Shown here in pieces: positions 62,033 to 64,000 of a stretch of 64,000 bases of DNA. Positions within the stretch are counted from its first letter, which is position 1. Each line of letters opens with the position of its first letter. Under the pieces are notes generated by a model that was not told the origin of the DNA, did not search any database, and saw only the letters and a list, made by a program, of their open reading frames with translations. This DNA comes from an uncultured Spartobacteria bacterium (GTDB taxonomy: Bacteria > Verrucomicrobiota > Verrucomicrobiia > Chthoniobacterales > Chthoniobacteraceae): the NCBI GenBank assembly GCA_903901425.1, contig CAIURC010000207.1:91001-155000 (forward strand), read 5' to 3'. A program made the position numbers and the translations under genes.

Positions 62033-63373
62033 ATGCATTACGAAGGAACCATCACCGGACTTGAAATTCTCGATGTCCGATTTCCCACCTCCCTCTCTCT
62101 GGACGGCTCGGATGCCATGAACCCAGATCCGGATTATTCGGCAGCATACGTGGTCCTTTCCACAGACCGGGTGGACGGGGTGGAGGGCCACGGTCTGACA
62201 TTCACGATTGGCCGCGGCAACGAAGTGATTGCAGCGGCGCTGGAGGCGCTCCGACCGCTCGTTGTTGGACAGAAGATCTCAGCCTTCACCGCCACGCCGG
62301 GCGCATTCTGGAAACACCTCACAGGCGACTCCCAGCTCCGCTGGATCGGACCGGAAAAAGGGGTGATCCACCTCGCCACGGCCGCTGTGGTCAACGCACT
62401 CTGGGACCTGTACGGCAAGCTGGCGGGAAAACCCCTCTGGAAACTGCTCACCGACCTCTCCCCTGCGCAGGTCGTGGAAATGGTGGACTGGCGGTATTTA
62501 ACCGATGCCCTGCACCCTGATGAGGCACTGGAGATGCTGGAGCGCCTCGCCCCCACCAAGCCCGTGCGCGAGGCGGAGATGCGTGCCCATGGGTATCCCG
62601 CCTACACCACCTCCGCAGGCTGGTTGGGATATTCGGACGAGAAAATACGGCGCCTCTGCCGCGAGGCTCTGGCCGAAGGATTTACCCATTTTAAAATCAA
62701 AGTGGGCGCGGATCTTCAGGACGACCTCCGCAGGGCGGCAATCGTGCGCGAGGAAATCGGCGCAGGCCGTACCCTCATGATTGACGCCAACCAGCGCTGG
62801 GATGTCGGTCAGGCCATCGACTGGACACGGGCCATGGCGGTTCACCGCCCGCTCTGGATCGAGGAACCCACCTCACCCGATGACGTGCTCGGACATGCCG
62901 CAATCGCCAAAGCTCTTGCACCACTCCAAATCGGGGTTGCCACAGGTGAACACTGCCAGAACCGGGTGCTTTTCAAACAACTCCTCCAGGCCAACGCCAT
63001 TTCCTACTGCCAGATTGATTCCTGCAGACTCGGCGGGGTGAACGAAGTGGTGGCCGTGCTTCTCCTCGCCGCAAAATTCGGAGTCCCGGTTTGCCCCCAT
63101 GCGGGCGGTGTCGGACTCTGCGAATACGTCCAGCACGAGTCCATCTTCGATTACATCGCGGTCAGCGGTTCGCTTGAGGGCCGGATCACCGAGTTCGTGG
63201 ATCATCTGCACGAGCATTTCCTGGATCCCTGCATTGTCCGGGGTGGCCGCTACCAAGCCCCACTCGCTTCCGGCACCAGCATCACCATGAAAATGGATTC
63301 CCTCAAAGACCATTGCTTCCCCAACGGCCGGGTCTGGAGGGAACTGCAAAACCGCGCCCAGCAATCGAAGTAA
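62033..63373 (+). CDS. L-fuconate dehydratase (enolase superfamily)
   Basis: The 446-residue enzyme dehydrates L-fuconate to 2-keto-3-deoxy-L-fuconate. It has the mandelate-racemase-type KxK pair Lys221/Lys223 (FKIKVGAD), metal ligands Asp251 (MIDANQRWDV), Glu277 (WIEEPTSPDD) and Glu306 (GVATGEHCQNR), and a PHAGGVGLCEYVQH segment with the catalytic His. The N-terminal DVRFPTSLSLDGSDAMNPDP segment (capping domain) is typical of bacterial FucD and human ENOSF1. The gene follows the SDR after 5 bp. An aldolase and lactonase are not in the window. Confidence 0.93.
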   Translation: MHYEGTITGLEILDVRFPTSLSLDGSDAMNPDPDYSAAYVVLSTDRVDGVEGHGLTFTIGRGNEVIAAALEALRPLVVGQKISAFTATPGAFWKHLTGDSQLRWIGPEKGVIHLATAAVVNALWDLYGKLAGKPLWKLLTDLSPAQVVEMVDWRYLTDALHPDEALEMLERLAPTKPVREAEMRAHGYPAYTTSAGWLGYSDEKIRRLCREALAEGFTHFKIKVGADLQDDLRRAAIVREEIGAGRTLMIDANQRWDVGQAIDWTRAMAVHRPLWIEEPTSPDDVLGHAAIAKALAPLQIGVATGEHCQNRVLFKQLLQANAISYCQIDSCRLGGVNEVVAVLLLAAKFGVPVCPHAGGVGLCEYVQHESIFDYIAVSGSLEGRITEFVDHLHEHFLDPCIVRGGRYQAPLASGTSITMKMDSLKDHCFPNGRVWRELQNRAQQSK

Positions 63374-63379
63374 AATCCA

Positions 63380-63396
63380 GGCCCGCGTGCCGGGCC
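63380..63396. terminator. Possible bidirectional hairpin between convergent genes
   Basis: GGCCCG-CGTGC-CGGGCC is a 6-bp GC stem in the 55-bp gap between the convergent fuconate dehydratase and redoxin-like genes. On the minus side it is followed by TGGATTTTAC; on the plus side by AAAATCTTC. Neither T-tract is strong. Confidence 0.4.
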
Positions 63397-63428
63397 AAAA
63401 TCTTCCCTCGGCACTCCACCAAGAGCGC

Positions 63429-64000
63429 TCAACGTTCGCTCAGGAGCTGACGCAACTGGGTCTCCGTCGCCTGCAACCCGACCAGCGAACGGAGCCGACC
63501 CTTCCTGTCCAGCAACCAGACCGAAGGCACGGAATTCACCCCAAGAGCGCGAATCGCAGGCGCATCCCAGCCTGCAGGATCAACCGCAACCCACCAGTCC
63601 ACTCCGCACTCTTTCCAGAGCGACCGGACTCCTTCCATCTGTCCATCCACGCAGACCCCGAAAACCTTCACCTCGCCCCGAGGCAACGGCTCCAACGCTT
63701 TCTTCAAACTCTCCGCCGCCTGACGGCTCCGGGGCGATCCTGCAGCAAAAAACCAGACCGCACAAACCCCGCCCCGACCTCCCGCCTCCACAAAACTACG
63801 GCCGTCCCACCCCTGCAACGGAATCGGCACCTCTTTGCCCACCCACTCCACACGCTTTAAATCGTCCGCAATCCGCTGCCGCAAATCCTCCCGCTTCGCC
63901 AGAGGCTCCGCCTGCAAAAGAAGCGAACGCATCGTCCGCGGCTGGTCCGCGTACAATAACGCCAGCTCCGCGTACAACGCCGCTATCCGGCGGTCCTCAG
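63429..64000 (-). CDS. Redoxin/TlpA-like protein without CxxC, partial
   Basis: The frame is open at the right edge; 190 residues are visible. A helical segment (TMRSLLLQAEPLAKREDLRQ) precedes a thioredoxin-like domain (VPIPLQGWDGRSFVEAGGRG, VWFFAAGSPRSRQAAESLKK, GVNSVPSVWLLDRKGRLRSL) with the cis-Pro loop preserved. Where TlpA proteins have WCxxC, this one has AAGSPRS, so it should not be redox active. It may be a structural or binding relative. Any N-terminal signal lies outside the window. Confidence 0.7.
   Translation of the reverse strand, partial: EDRRIAALYAELALLYADQPRTMRSLLLQAEPLAKREDLRQRIADDLKRVEWVGKEVPIPLQGWDGRSFVEAGGRGGVCAVWFFAAGSPRSRQAAESLKKALEPLPRGEVKVFGVCVDGQMEGVRSLWKECGVDWWVAVDPAGWDAPAIRALGVNSVPSVWLLDRKGRLRSLVGLQATETQLRQLLSER

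Overview
This window looks like a chromosomal segment of a moderately GC-rich member of the Verrucomicrobiota (PVC superphylum). The evidence is a cytochrome-type PSCyt1/DUF1549/DUF1553 protein next to a DUF1501 protein, Cys-type sulfatases, a CotH/lamin-tail giant exoprotein, Gfo/Idh/MocA and squalene-cyclase-like proteins, and a contiguous str-S10-spc-alpha ribosomal cluster with PVC-like gene content. The assignment rests on gene families, not on a phylogeny.

Layout. (1) 1-4.5 kb, plus strand: the 3' end of a prenyltransferase/squalene-oxidase-repeat protein, overlapped by a 1204-residue exported protein made of repeated beta modules and ending in a TlpA-type thioredoxin domain. (2) 4.5-10.6 kb: a LolA-like periplasmic protein, a broken chimeric sulfatase gene, a putative polysaccharide lyase with a DUF1961 domain, and an intact sulfatase, suggesting use of sulfated polysaccharide. 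(3) 10.7-12.3 kb: a NhaR-type LysR regulator and a short MTA/SAH-nucleosidase-like protein. (4) 12.3-29.2 kb, minus strand: rpsL-rpsG-fusA-rpsJ-rplC-rplD-rplW-rplB-rpsS-[secreted coiled-coil protein]-rplV-rpsC-rplP-rpmC-rpsQ-rplN-rplX-rplE-rpsH-rplF-rplR-rpsE-rplO-secY-map-rpmJ-rpsM-rpsK-rpsD, ending at a strong intrinsic terminator. rpsN, rpmD, adk, infA, rpoA, rplQ and tuf are not in their usual places; infA lies alone at 38.5 kb. (5) 29.6-32.8 kb: a multi-spanning glycosyltransferase, tRNA-Ala(CGC) and a Gfo/Idh/MocA protein. (6) 32.9-38.4 kb, minus strand: a compact type II secretion/type IV pilus-like operon in the order GspH-I-J-K-L-M, ended by a membrane protein with a peptidoglycan-binding domain. 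(7) 38.5-42.2 kb, plus strand: infA, a YqjD/YqjE-like membrane trio and two PilT-type retraction ATPases. (8) 42.4-47.3 kb: a SUMF1-domain lipoprotein, phosphoenolpyruvate synthase and a D-lactate-dehydrogenase-type enzyme. (9) 47.5-57.7 kb: the PSCyt1/DUF1501 pair and the roughly 1900-residue CotH protein. (10) 57.8-60.5 kb: a histidine kinase with a discoidin-like sensor region and its NarL-type response regulator. (11) 60.5-63.4 kb: an apparently leaderless FadR-type regulator, an SDR dehydrogenase and L-fuconate dehydratase, forming an L-fucose catabolic operon. (12) The right edge holds a partial redoxin-like gene without a CxxC motif.

The sulfatase/lyase locus and the fucose operon together are consistent with growth on sulfated, fucose-containing glycans; this is inference. 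The most unusual signals are the exported coiled-coil gene embedded in the S10 operon, the chimeric sulfatase pseudogene, the pseudopilus operon with a peptidoglycan-binding last gene, and a set of 9-bp tandem repeat arrays, some switching to inverted units, concentrated in intergenic or N-terminal positions between 38.2 and 43.6 kb.
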